From NCBI RefSeq assembly GCF_029814935.1, contig NZ_CP104582.1:2976001-3040000 (forward strand): a stretch of DNA of 64,000 nucleotides. The letters run 5' to 3'. Every line of letters starts with the position of its first letter. The stretch's first letter is position 1. Made by a program: the position numbers and the translations under genes. Of this stretch, positions 56,712 to 64,000 are shown in pieces. Under the pieces are notes generated by a model that worked only from the letters and a program-made list of their open reading frames with translations, was not told the DNA's origin and searched no databases. The DNA is from Pseudomonas sp. GD03919 (GTDB lineage Bacteria > Pseudomonadota > Gammaproteobacteria > Pseudomonadales > Pseudomonadaceae).

Positions 56712-59072
56712 TTAGAAGGTCTGGCCCAGGGAGAACTGGAACACCTGGGTATCGGCATCATCCGGCTTCTTGATCGGCATGGCCAGGCTGAAACTCAGCG
56801 GACCGAGCGCAGTAATCCAGGTCAGACCGACACCCACGGAGCTGGCCAGGTTGCTGAAATCGATGTCGCAGCTGTCGCTGAGCTTCTTCTGGCTGGACGA
56901 GCAGTTGGTATCGAACACGTTACCCACGTCCCAGAACAGCGCGGTACGCAACGAACGCTGATCCTTGACGAACGGCAGCGGGAAGAGCATTTCGACGCCG
57001 CCCTGCACCAGCACGTTACCACCGAACGGCAGCGGATCTTGATCCGGGTCGCGCAGGGTACCTGGTTTGTTGCCGCTGCTCGGCGTGCTGCGTGGACCGA
57101 GGCTGCTGTCCTTGAAGCCACGAACCGAGTTGAAACCACCGGCGTAGTAGTGCTCGTAGAACGGCAGTTCCGCGGTACTACCGTAGCTGTCGCCATAACC
57201 CAGCTGGGTATGGAAACGCAGGGTGTAGTTGTCACTGAGCGGGGTGAACACCTGACCACGGTAGTCGAGCTTGTAGAACGACAGGTCACTGCCTGGAATG
57301 GTGGTTTCCAGCACCAGGCTCTGCGAATGACCACGGTTGGCCAGCACGCCACGGTTCAGGGTCGATTCGGACCAGCCGATGGAGCCCTTGAAGTTCAGGT
57401 AGCTGTCGCCTTCGGCCTCGATGAAATCGAAAATTTCGTCGACGGTGTAACGACCGGTATCGATACTGTCCTGCTGCACGCTCAGGCCATAGGTCAGGCG
57501 CGAAGTCTCGCTGATCGGATAGCCGATATTGACGCCTGCACCCAGGCTGTCTACCGAGTAGCTGGAAACGTCGACATCGAGTTCGTCGTAGTCGGTGGTG
57601 CGGTAGAAGGCGTTGTAACCCAGGCTGACGCCGTCGACGGTCCAGTAGGGGTCAACAAAGCCGAAACTGTAGCGGGTCTGGTATTCACTGCGGGTCAGGC
57701 CGATGCTGACGCGGTTACCAGTGCCGAGGAAGTTGTTCTGGCTGATCGAACCGCCGAGGATCAGACCGGCATTCTGGGCGAAACCGACGCTGGCAGTGAT
57801 GGAGCCTGACGGCTGCTCTTCGACACTGTAATTGACGTCGATCTGGTCATCGGTGCCCGGCACCTGCGGGGTTTCGACGTTGACTTCCTTGAAGAAGCCC
57901 AGACGCTCCAGGCGGGTCTTGGACTGATCGATCAGGTAGGTCGAGGCCCAGCCGCCTTCCATCTGGCGCATTTCGCGGCGCAGCACTTCGTCTTCGGATT
58001 TGGTATTGCCACGGAAGTTGATGCGGTTGACGTAGGCACGCTTGCCCGGATCGACGAAGAAGGTGATGGAAACGGTGTTGTCCTCGTCGTGCGCTTCCGG
58101 CACGCCGTTGACGTTGGCGAAGGTGTAACCCTCATTACCCAGACGACGGGTGATCAGCTCGCTGGTGGTGGTCATGATCTTGCGCGAGAACACCTGACCT
58201 TCCTGAACCAGCAGCAGTGCACGCACGTCTTCTTCCGGCACCTTGAGGTCACCGGACAGTTTCACTTCGCGCACGCTGTATTTCTCACCCTCTTCGACGT
58301 TGACGGTGATGTAGACGTGCTTCTTGTCCGGGGTGATGGATACCTGGGTGGAGCTGATATCCATGTTGATGTAGCCGCGATCCAGGTAATAGGAACGCAG
58401 ACGCTCGAGGTCACCGGACAGCTTTTCGCGGGCGTACTTGTCGTCGTTGCGGAAGAAGGACAGCCAGTTGGTGGTCTTCAACTCGAACAGATCGGAGAGT
58501 TCTTCATCCGTGAAAACCGTGTTGCCAACCACGTTGATGTGGGAGATAGCGGCGACGGTGCCTTCGTTGATGGTGATCTTCAGCGCAACGCGGTTACGCG
58601 GCTGCGGAATCACTTCGGCTTCGATCTCGGCCGAATAGCGGCCCTGAGCCACGTATTGGCGCTGCAGTTCGTTACGCACACCTTCGAGGGTGGCGCGCTG
58701 GAAGATCTCGCCTTCGGCCAGGCCGGACTGGTTCAGCCCCTTGAGCAGATCTTCGGTGCTGATGGCCTTGTTGCCTTCGATCTCGATACCGGAGATGGAG
58801 GGACGCTCGACCACGGTGACCACCAGCACGTCGCCATCGCGGCCGAGCTGAATATCCTGGAAGAAGCCGGTGCGGAACAGCGAGCGAGTAGCGTCGACCA
58901 ACTGGCGATCATCGACCTGCTCGCCGACATTGAGCGGCAGCGCGCCGAATACGCTGCCGGCGGAAACCCGCTGCAGGCCATTGACGCGTATATCGGAGAT
59001 GGTGAAGGACTCGGCGTGAACTTCGGCGATCATCAATGCGGACAGTACCGCAGGTAGCAGCAGACGTTTCAT
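56712..59072 (-). CDS. bamA: Outer membrane assembly factor BamA
   Basis: A 786-aa Omp85 protein, core of the machine that inserts beta-barrels. Signal peptide ends EVHAES; five POTRA domains fill about residues 22-425 (FTISDIRVNGLQRVSAGS at the first); the barrel contains the lid motif NSVRGFKDSSLG and ends in the C-terminal Phe signal QFSLGQTF. Followed by skp and preceded by rseP. Confidence 0.97.
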   Translation of the reverse strand: MKRLLLPAVLSALMIAEVHAESFTISDIRVNGLQRVSAGSVFGALPLNVGEQVDDRQLVDATRSLFRTGFFQDIQLGRDGDVLVVTVVERPSISGIEIEGNKAISTEDLLKGLNQSGLAEGEIFQRATLEGVRNELQRQYVAQGRYSAEIEAEVIPQPRNRVALKITINEGTVAAISHINVVGNTVFTDEELSDLFELKTTNWLSFFRNDDKYAREKLSGDLERLRSYYLDRGYINMDISSTQVSITPDKKHVYITVNVEEGEKYSVREVKLSGDLKVPEEDVRALLLVQEGQVFSRKIMTTTSELITRRLGNEGYTFANVNGVPEAHDEDNTVSITFFVDPGKRAYVNRINFRGNTKSEDEVLRREMRQMEGGWASTYLIDQSKTRLERLGFFKEVNVETPQVPGTDDQIDVNYSVEEQPSGSITASVGFAQNAGLILGGSISQNNFLGTGNRVSIGLTRSEYQTRYSFGFVDPYWTVDGVSLGYNAFYRTTDYDELDVDVSSYSVDSLGAGVNIGYPISETSRLTYGLSVQQDSIDTGRYTVDEIFDFIEAEGDSYLNFKGSIGWSESTLNRGVLANRGHSQSLVLETTIPGSDLSFYKLDYRGQVFTPLSDNYTLRFHTQLGYGDSYGSTAELPFYEHYYAGGFNSVRGFKDSSLGPRSTPSSGNKPGTLRDPDQDPLPFGGNVLVQGGVEMLFPLPFVKDQRSLRTALFWDVGNVFDTNCSSSQKKLSDSCDIDFSNLASSVGVGLTWITALGPLSFSLAMPIKKPDDADTQVFQFSLGQTF

Positions 59073-59158
59073 GAAGTCCTTTCTTATTCCAACTGACGAT
59101 AAAAACTGCCGCTAAGGCGACACTTCTTTTAAAACTCAAGAACGTGGTTCAGCAATGC

Positions 59159-60511
59159 TCACAGGCGGCTAAGGTCGTTGACCAGGGCCAGTAGCATGAC
59201 CCCGATTACCAGACTGATGCCGATCTGCATCCCCCAACCCTGAACCCGCTCAGACAAGGGGCGACCACGCACCCACTCGACCAGATAAAACAACAGATGC
59301 CCACCATCCAGTACAGGAATGGGCAACAGATTGAGAACCCCCAGGCTAATACTCAGATAGGCAAGGAATTTCAGGAAATCCCCCAGCCCTGACTCAGCTG
59401 AAGCGCCCGCCACTTTAGCAATGGTTATCGGCCCACTCAAGTTTTTTACCGAGAGCTCACCGAACAGCATTTTCTTCAGCGAATCGAGGGTCAGCACGCT
59501 CATCGCCCAGGTCTGGCGCATACCTTCGAGCACGCCCTCAAGCGGGCCGTAACGCACCTCGCGAAGCATCTCCGGCGGCCATTCGACACCCTGCACCCCC
59601 GCCCCCAGATAGCCTGTGCGCGCCTCGCCGCCACCACGCGAGGCCAGGGTCAGTTGCACGTCCTGCGCCTGCCCGTCGCGCTCGACACGCAAGGTAATCG
59701 CCTCACCCGGCATGGCCCGCACGCGGTCGACCAGTTCCTGCCAGTCGGCCAGCGGCTCACCGTCAAGCGCGAGCAGACGGTCGCCCTCGCGCAACCCTGC
59801 CGCATGGGCCGGCCCCTTGGAATCGACTTCAGCCAACACCGGCTCCAGCACCGGACGCCAGGGGCGAATACCCAACGAGCCTATCGGGTCCGGCTCATCG
59901 ACGCCGCGCAACCAGTTATCCAGTTGCACCTGCTTGGTCGTCTCAACCGTCGAGCCCGGTTCGAGCACACGCAGGTCGAGCGCACCACTCTCGCCCAGGC
60001 GCCTGACCAGCTGCAGGTTGACCGCCGCCCAACCACTGGTGGCTTCACCATTGACCGCGACGATCTCCTGCCCGGCACGCAAGCCGGCCATCTCGGCCAG
60101 GCTGTCCGTCTGCACAGCACCAATGACGGGGCGCACCTGCTGACTGCCGAGCATGGCAACGAACCAGAAGAACAGCAGCGCCAACAGGAAATTGGCCAGC
60201 GGGCCGGCAGCGACGATAGCGATGCGCTGGCGCACGCTCTTGCGATTGAACGATTGCTCGGCGAGCTCGGCCGGCACATCGCCCTCGCGCTCATCGAGCA
60301 TCTTCACGTAGCCGCCCAGAGGAATGGCCGCTATGACGAACTCGGTACCTTGGCGGTCATGCCAACGCACCAGTGGCGTACCAAAGCCAACGGAGAAACG
60401 CAGCACCTTGACGCCGCAGCGGCGGGCTACCCAGAAGTGCCCGTACTCATGAAAGGTCACCAGGACACCCAAGGCGATCAGGGTGCCAACCAGCATGTAC
60501 AACCCACTCAT
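59159..60511 (-). CDS. rseP: Site-2 protease RseP (MucP)
   Basis: A 450-aa intramembrane zinc protease that cleaves the anti-sigma factor MucA/RseA after periplasmic cutting, releasing AlgU/RpoE. Zinc motif HEYGH is at residues 21-25 in the first helix; two periplasmic PDZ domains follow (QQVRPVIGAVQTDSLAEM and AEVDSKGPAHAAGLREGDRLL); the second metal motif is NLLPIPVLDGGHLLFY near residue 395. Confidence 0.96.
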   Translation of the reverse strand: MSGLYMLVGTLIALGVLVTFHEYGHFWVARRCGVKVLRFSVGFGTPLVRWHDRQGTEFVIAAIPLGGYVKMLDEREGDVPAELAEQSFNRKSVRQRIAIVAAGPLANFLLALLFFWFVAMLGSQQVRPVIGAVQTDSLAEMAGLRAGQEIVAVNGEATSGWAAVNLQLVRRLGESGALDLRVLEPGSTVETTKQVQLDNWLRGVDEPDPIGSLGIRPWRPVLEPVLAEVDSKGPAHAAGLREGDRLLALDGEPLADWQELVDRVRAMPGEAITLRVERDGQAQDVQLTLASRGGGEARTGYLGAGVQGVEWPPEMLREVRYGPLEGVLEGMRQTWAMSVLTLDSLKKMLFGELSVKNLSGPITIAKVAGASAESGLGDFLKFLAYLSISLGVLNLLPIPVLDGGHLLFYLVEWVRGRPLSERVQGWGMQIGISLVIGVMLLALVNDLSRL

Positions 60512-60565
60512 TTCACTTCTCCAGATGCTCAGGCACCGATACGCAACAGCCCTGCATAGCCGCGA

Positions 60566-61750
60566 TCAACGGCGCGCGAGCCACTGCCCGGCCAACTCAC
60601 GCGCACGCCGGTCAGCGTCGAAAACAGCGTCGAGCGCTTCGACAGCCTGGACAGGCTGCGCGTTCAGTACGGACTCGATCATACCCGCGATATCGCTGAA
60701 ACGGATGCGCCGCTGCAGGAACGCCTCGACTGCCACCTCATTGGCCGCATTGAGCATCGCCGGTGCACTGCCGCCAGCCTGCGCCGCCTCGCGCGCCAGG
60801 CGCAGGCTGGGGAAGCGCTGCTCGTCGGGACGCTCGAAATCCAGGCGACCGACGGTGAACAGATCCAGCGGCGATACGCCTGAGTCGATACGCTCCGGCC
60901 AGGCCAAGGCGTGGGCAATCGGCGTGCGCATGTCCGGATTGCCCAGTTGGGCCAGCACCGAACCGTCGATGTAATCGACCAGCGAGTGAATCACGCTCTG
61001 TCGGTGAATGACCACCTCGATCTGCTCGGGGCGGGCATCGAACAGCCAGCAGGCCTCGATCATCTCCAGCCCCTTGTTCATCATGCTGGCCGAATCGACC
61101 GAAATCTTGCGCCCCATCGACCAGTTGGGATGTGCGCAGGCCTGTTCCGGCGTGACATGCTCCAGCTCGGCCAGAGGCGTCTCGCGGAATGGCCCGCCGG
61201 AAGCCGTCAACAGCACACGGCGCACGCCGACTGCCTGCAAACCGCGTGCATAGTCGCCGGGCAGACACTGGAAAATGGCGTTGTGCTCGCTGTCGATGGG
61301 CAGCAGCACCGCCCCGCTCTGCCTGACGACCTGCATGAACAGGGCGCCAGACATCACCAACGCCTCCTTGTTGGCCAGCAGCACTTTCTTGCCGGCCTGC
61401 ACCGCAGCCAGCGTCGGCCTGAGCCCGGCAGCACCAACAATGGCAGCCATCACGCAGTCGACGGCCGGATCAGCGGACACGGCGCACAGCCCTGCCTCCC
61501 CCACCAGCACTTCGGTCACCAGACCGGCAGCACGCAGAGCGCCCTGCAGTTCACGCGCCGCCTCAGCATCAGGCACCACGGCATAGCGCGGGCGATGTTG
61601 CACACACAGCGCCTGCAGTTGCGCCAACCGGGAAAAACCGCTCAGGGCGAACACCTGATAACGCTCGGGGTGACGGGCGATCACATCCAGCGTGCTGAGG
61701 CCGATGGAGCCGGTCGCCCCCAGCACCGTGACCTGCTGCACGGCGCTCAC
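60566..61750 (-). CDS. dxr: 1-deoxy-D-xylulose 5-phosphate reductoisomerase
   Basis: A 394-aa MEP-pathway enzyme converting DXP to MEP with NADPH. NADPH site [18 protein letters not shown] at residues 8-25; metal-binding acids in [14 protein letters not shown]; catalytic loop [13 protein letters not shown]. Overlaps cdsA by four bases. Confidence 0.97.
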   Translation of the reverse strand: MSAVQQVTVLGATGSIGLSTLDVIARHPERYQVFALSGFSRLAQLQALCVQHRPRYAVVPDAEAARELQGALRAAGLVTEVLVGEAGLCAVSADPAVDCVMAAIVGAAGLRPTLAAVQAGKKVLLANKEALVMSGALFMQVVRQSGAVLLPIDSEHNAIFQCLPGDYARGLQAVGVRRVLLTASGGPFRETPLAELEHVTPEQACAHPNWSMGRKISVDSASMMNKGLEMIEACWLFDARPEQIEVVIHRQSVIHSLVDYIDGSVLAQLGNPDMRTPIAHALAWPERIDSGVSPLDLFTVGRLDFERPDEQRFPSLRLAREAAQAGGSAPAMLNAANEVAVEAFLQRRIRFSDIAGMIESVLNAQPVQAVEALDAVFDADRRARELAGQWLARR

Positions 61751-62562
61751 AACGAGCCCCAGCCAGCCAGCCAGAGCAGTGCGGCGAATACCGGAATGGC
61801 GGCGGTAAGACTGTCGATACGGTCCAGCACACCACCATGGCCCGGCAACAGATTACTGCTGTCCTTGATGCCCGACTGACGCTTGAACATGCTCTCGGTC
61901 AGGTCGCCCACGACGGAGATCAACACCACCACAGCCGCGCCAAGCAGGGCCAGCACCAACCCGGAGACCGACCAACCCTGCTGCAGGCCGACCACCAAGG
62001 TGATCGACAGACTGGCAGCCAGACCACCATACACGCCTTCCCAGCTCTTGCCCGGGCTGACCCTGGGTGCCAGCTTGCGCTTGCCGAAGGCCTTGCCGGA
62101 GAAGTAGGCACCAATATCCGCGCCCCAGACCAGCACCATCACCGCAATGATCAGCGCATTGGCCTGCGGCCATTGCTTGAGCAGCACCAGCCCCTGCCAG
62201 GCCGGCAACAGAATCAGTAAGCCGATCAGCAAGCGCCCCGGCATTGCCCCCCAGTAGCGGCTGCTATCGGGATAGGTCAGCACCAGGAAGGTCGCCGCCA
62301 GCCACCACAGCACGGCCACCGCCAACAGCACGGGCGCGAACAGCGGAAACATGTACAGCGCCGCGAGCAATACGGCCACTGCAGCGGCATAAGCCACCCG
62401 CAGCCGCTGCGCCTGGACCCCGGCCAGACGCGCCCACTCCCAGGCGCCCAGCGTCACTACCAGACCAATGAACCAGGCAAAGGCAGCGCCATCGAGCAGG
62501 AAAAAGCCGCCCAGAGCGATAGGCAGCAATACCAGCGCCGTGATGATTCGTTGTTTCAACAT
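61747..62562 (-). CDS. cdsA: Phosphatidate cytidylyltransferase
   Basis: A 271-aa inner-membrane enzyme forming CDP-diacylglycerol, precursor of all phospholipids. About eight helices; the CDS signature is [33 protein letters not shown] in the last third, around residues 218-250. Overlaps uppS by one base. Confidence 0.96.
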   Translation of the reverse strand: MLKQRIITALVLLPIALGGFFLLDGAAFAWFIGLVVTLGAWEWARLAGVQAQRLRVAYAAAVAVLLAALYMFPLFAPVLLAVAVLWWLAATFLVLTYPDSSRYWGAMPGRLLIGLLILLPAWQGLVLLKQWPQANALIIAVMVLVWGADIGAYFSGKAFGKRKLAPRVSPGKSWEGVYGGLAASLSITLVVGLQQGWSVSGLVLALLGAAVVVLISVVGDLTESMFKRQSGIKDSSNLLPGHGGVLDRIDSLTAAIPVFAALLWLAGWGSL

Positions 62563-63308
62563 TAAGAGCGCGCCTCAGCTTCCACCTGCTCGCTGGTCTT
62601 GCCGAAGCGACGCTGGCGGGTAGCGAAATCGGCCAGCGCCTTGCGCATGGCCTCGTGCTTGAAGTCCGGCCAGTAGAGGTCGGAAAAGTACAGCTCGCTG
62701 TACGCGAGCTGCCATAGGAGGAAATTGCTGATGCGATGCTCGCCACCCGTGCGAATGCACAGGTCGGGCAAAGGCAGGTCGCCAGTGGCCAGACAGCCCT
62801 GCAGCAGCTGCGGACTGATGTCCTCAGGCTGCAGATGCCCTGCCTGCACCTCACGCGCCAGGCGCTGAGCGGCCTGGGCGATATCCCACTGCCCACCGTA
62901 GTTGGCCGCGATCTGCAAGGTGAAACGCCGGTTGCCGGCAGTCAATTGCTCAGCTTCGCGCATGGCTGCCTGCAGCTCGGGATGAAAGCGCGAACGATCA
63001 CCGATGATGCGCAGGCTGATGTCATTGTCCAGCAGCCGCCTGGCTTCGCGGCGCAGCGCACCGAGGAACAACTCCATCAGCGCACCGACCTCTTCGGCCG
63101 GGCGCTGCCAGTTTTCACTGGAGAAGGCGAACAGGGTCAGCACCTCGACGCCCGACTCGGCACACACCTCGATCACCGCGCGAACCGCATCGACCCCGGC
63201 CTTGTGCCCAGCCACACCCGGCAACAGGCGCTTCTTCGCCCAGCGGTTGTTGCCATCCATGATGATGGCGACATGCCGCGGCACCGCCCCCTGCTTGTTC
63301 TTGTCCAT
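62562..63308 (-). CDS. uppS: Undecaprenyl diphosphate synthase
   Basis: A 248-aa cis-prenyltransferase making the C55 carrier for peptidoglycan and O-antigen. The diphosphate loop is IIMDGNNRWAKKRLLPGVAG (catalytic Asp near residue 18), with the C-terminal RTGGEHRISNFLLWQ. Followed by cdsA and dxr; the DUF368 transporter at 33066 recycles the product. Confidence 0.97.
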   Translation of the reverse strand: MDKNKQGAVPRHVAIIMDGNNRWAKKRLLPGVAGHKAGVDAVRAVIEVCAESGVEVLTLFAFSSENWQRPAEEVGALMELFLGALRREARRLLDNDISLRIIGDRSRFHPELQAAMREAEQLTAGNRRFTLQIAANYGGQWDIAQAAQRLAREVQAGHLQPEDISPQLLQGCLATGDLPLPDLCIRTGGEHRISNFLLWQLAYSELYFSDLYWPDFKHEAMRKALADFATRQRRFGKTSEQVEAEARS

Positions 63309-63325
63309 GTATGGGCGCCCAGCCG

Positions 63326-63883
63326 TCAGACGGCCATCAGGTCCGCTTCTTTCACCTCGAGCGCCTTGTCGACATCAGCGATGAACTTGTCGGTGATCTT
63401 CTGCAGCTCGTCAGCGGCGCGACGCTCTTCGTCTTCGCTGATTTCCTTGGCCTTGGACAACTTCTTCAACTCGACCAGGGCATCACGACGCACATTGCGC
63501 ACAGCGACCTTGGCATCTTCAGCAACCCCACGCGCCTGCTTGGTGTAGCCCTTGCGGGTTTCCTCGGTCAGGGCTGGCATCGGCACGCGAATGGTAGTGC
63601 CGGCACTGCTCGGGTTCAGACCCAGGTCGGAAGTCAGAATGGCCTTCTCGATGGCGGCGCTGAGGTTCTTGTCGTGAGCGACGATCTTCAGGGTACGCGC
63701 ATCTTCGACGGTGATCGCGGCTACCTGGTTGAGCGGCATGTCGCTGCCCCAGGCCGGGACCTTGATGCTGTCGAGAATGCTCGGATGGGCACGACCGGTA
63801 CGAATGGAAGCCAGGTTACGCCCCAGCGCTTCCAGGGACTTGCTCATGCGCTCCTGGGCGTCTTTCTTGATGTCGTTGATCAT
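63326..63883 (-). CDS. frr: Ribosome recycling factor
   Basis: A 185-aa tRNA-mimic that, with EF-G, splits post-termination ribosomes. Typical [20 protein letters not shown] start, [22 protein letters not shown] turn and helical C-terminus. The ATG at 63883 overlaps the pyrH stop (ATGA), so the longer open frame upstream is not used. Confidence 0.97.
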   Translation of the reverse strand: MINDIKKDAQERMSKSLEALGRNLASIRTGRAHPSILDSIKVPAWGSDMPLNQVAAITVEDARTLKIVAHDKNLSAAIEKAILTSDLGLNPSSAGTTIRVPMPALTEETRKGYTKQARGVAEDAKVAVRNVRRDALVELKKLSKAKEISEDEERRAADELQKITDKFIADVDKALEVKEADLMAV

Positions 63884-64000
63884 TGTGCATCCTCCTCGAT
63901 CAGAGTTCCTTCGGCGCCACCCACTACAACGTTCAGCAGGGCACCGGGCTTGTTCATGTTGAAGACCCGCAGCGGCATGTTGTGATCGCGGCACAGGCAG
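63880..64000 (-). CDS. pyrH: UMP kinase, C-terminal fragment
   Basis: The window cuts this gene; about 39 C-terminal residues remain ([20 protein letters not shown] to [10 protein letters not shown]). The stretch and the place before frr identify UMP kinase, which phosphorylates UMP to UDP. Its stop overlaps the frr start. Confidence 0.93.
   Translation of the reverse strand, partial: CLCRDHNMPLRVFNMNKPGALLNVVVGGAEGTLIEEDAQ

Overview
The window is a chromosomal segment of a GC-rich gammaproteobacterium, almost certainly Pseudomonas in the broad sense. The P. mendocina/oleovorans (Ectopseudomonas) group is my best guess, not proven. The basis is gene order (recX-recA-cinA-mutS-fdxA-rsmZ-rpoS-nlpD-pcm-surE-truD-ispF, then ispD-ftsB-eno-kdsA-pyrG-tilS-accA-dnaE-rnhB-lpxBA-fabZ-lpxD-skp-bamA-rseP-dxr-cdsA-uppS-frr-pyrH), a GacA-controlled RsmZ RNA between fdxA and rpoS, and Pseudomonas-style palindromic intergenic repeats. 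I saw no tRNA or rRNA gene, CRISPR array, insertion sequence or prophage.

Layout. 0-9 kb: a YihY-type membrane protein, a small ArsC-like/WrbA/DUF2069 operon, Hda and a PerM-type transporter facing them, a DUF2066 lipid-free exported protein, and purM-purN-DUF3108. 9-18 kb: an accessory stretch with an ammonium transporter gene, a DUF883/YqjE/YqjK-like membrane trio, an EAL protein, a dGTPase, a FUSC-like membrane protein and a large HD-GYP sensor. 18-25 kb: YggL, PBP4 (dacB), RlmKL, Rmf, PyrD and two small unknowns. 25-33 kb: DNA repair and stationary-phase control (recX, recA with a LexA box, cinA, mutS, fdxA, rsmZ, rpoS, nlpD). 33-40 kb: a DUF368 polyprenyl-phosphate transporter, pcm, surE, truD, ispF and the glutathione-dependent formaldehyde module fghA-adhC with its divergent LysR regulator. 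40 kb to the end: essential housekeeping genes for isoprenoids, cell division, central carbon, CTP, tRNA, fatty acid, replication, lipid A, outer-membrane assembly and translation. pyrH is cut by the window edge.

The most unusual part is 9.1-15.2 kb, where four genes each carry a visible lesion: an in-frame internal deletion in the ammonium transporter gene (junction near 9126), a one-base frame slip in a five-C run straight after the start of the DUF883 gene (10165-10169), an extra copy of an 8-bp tandem repeat that breaks the FUSC-like gene (13859-13882), and an in-frame TAA in the HD-GYP gene (15158-15160). These may be real decay, phase variation or, for the homopolymer case, sequencing error. 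The remaining genes look intact. I found no clear candidate for a wholly new multi-gene system.
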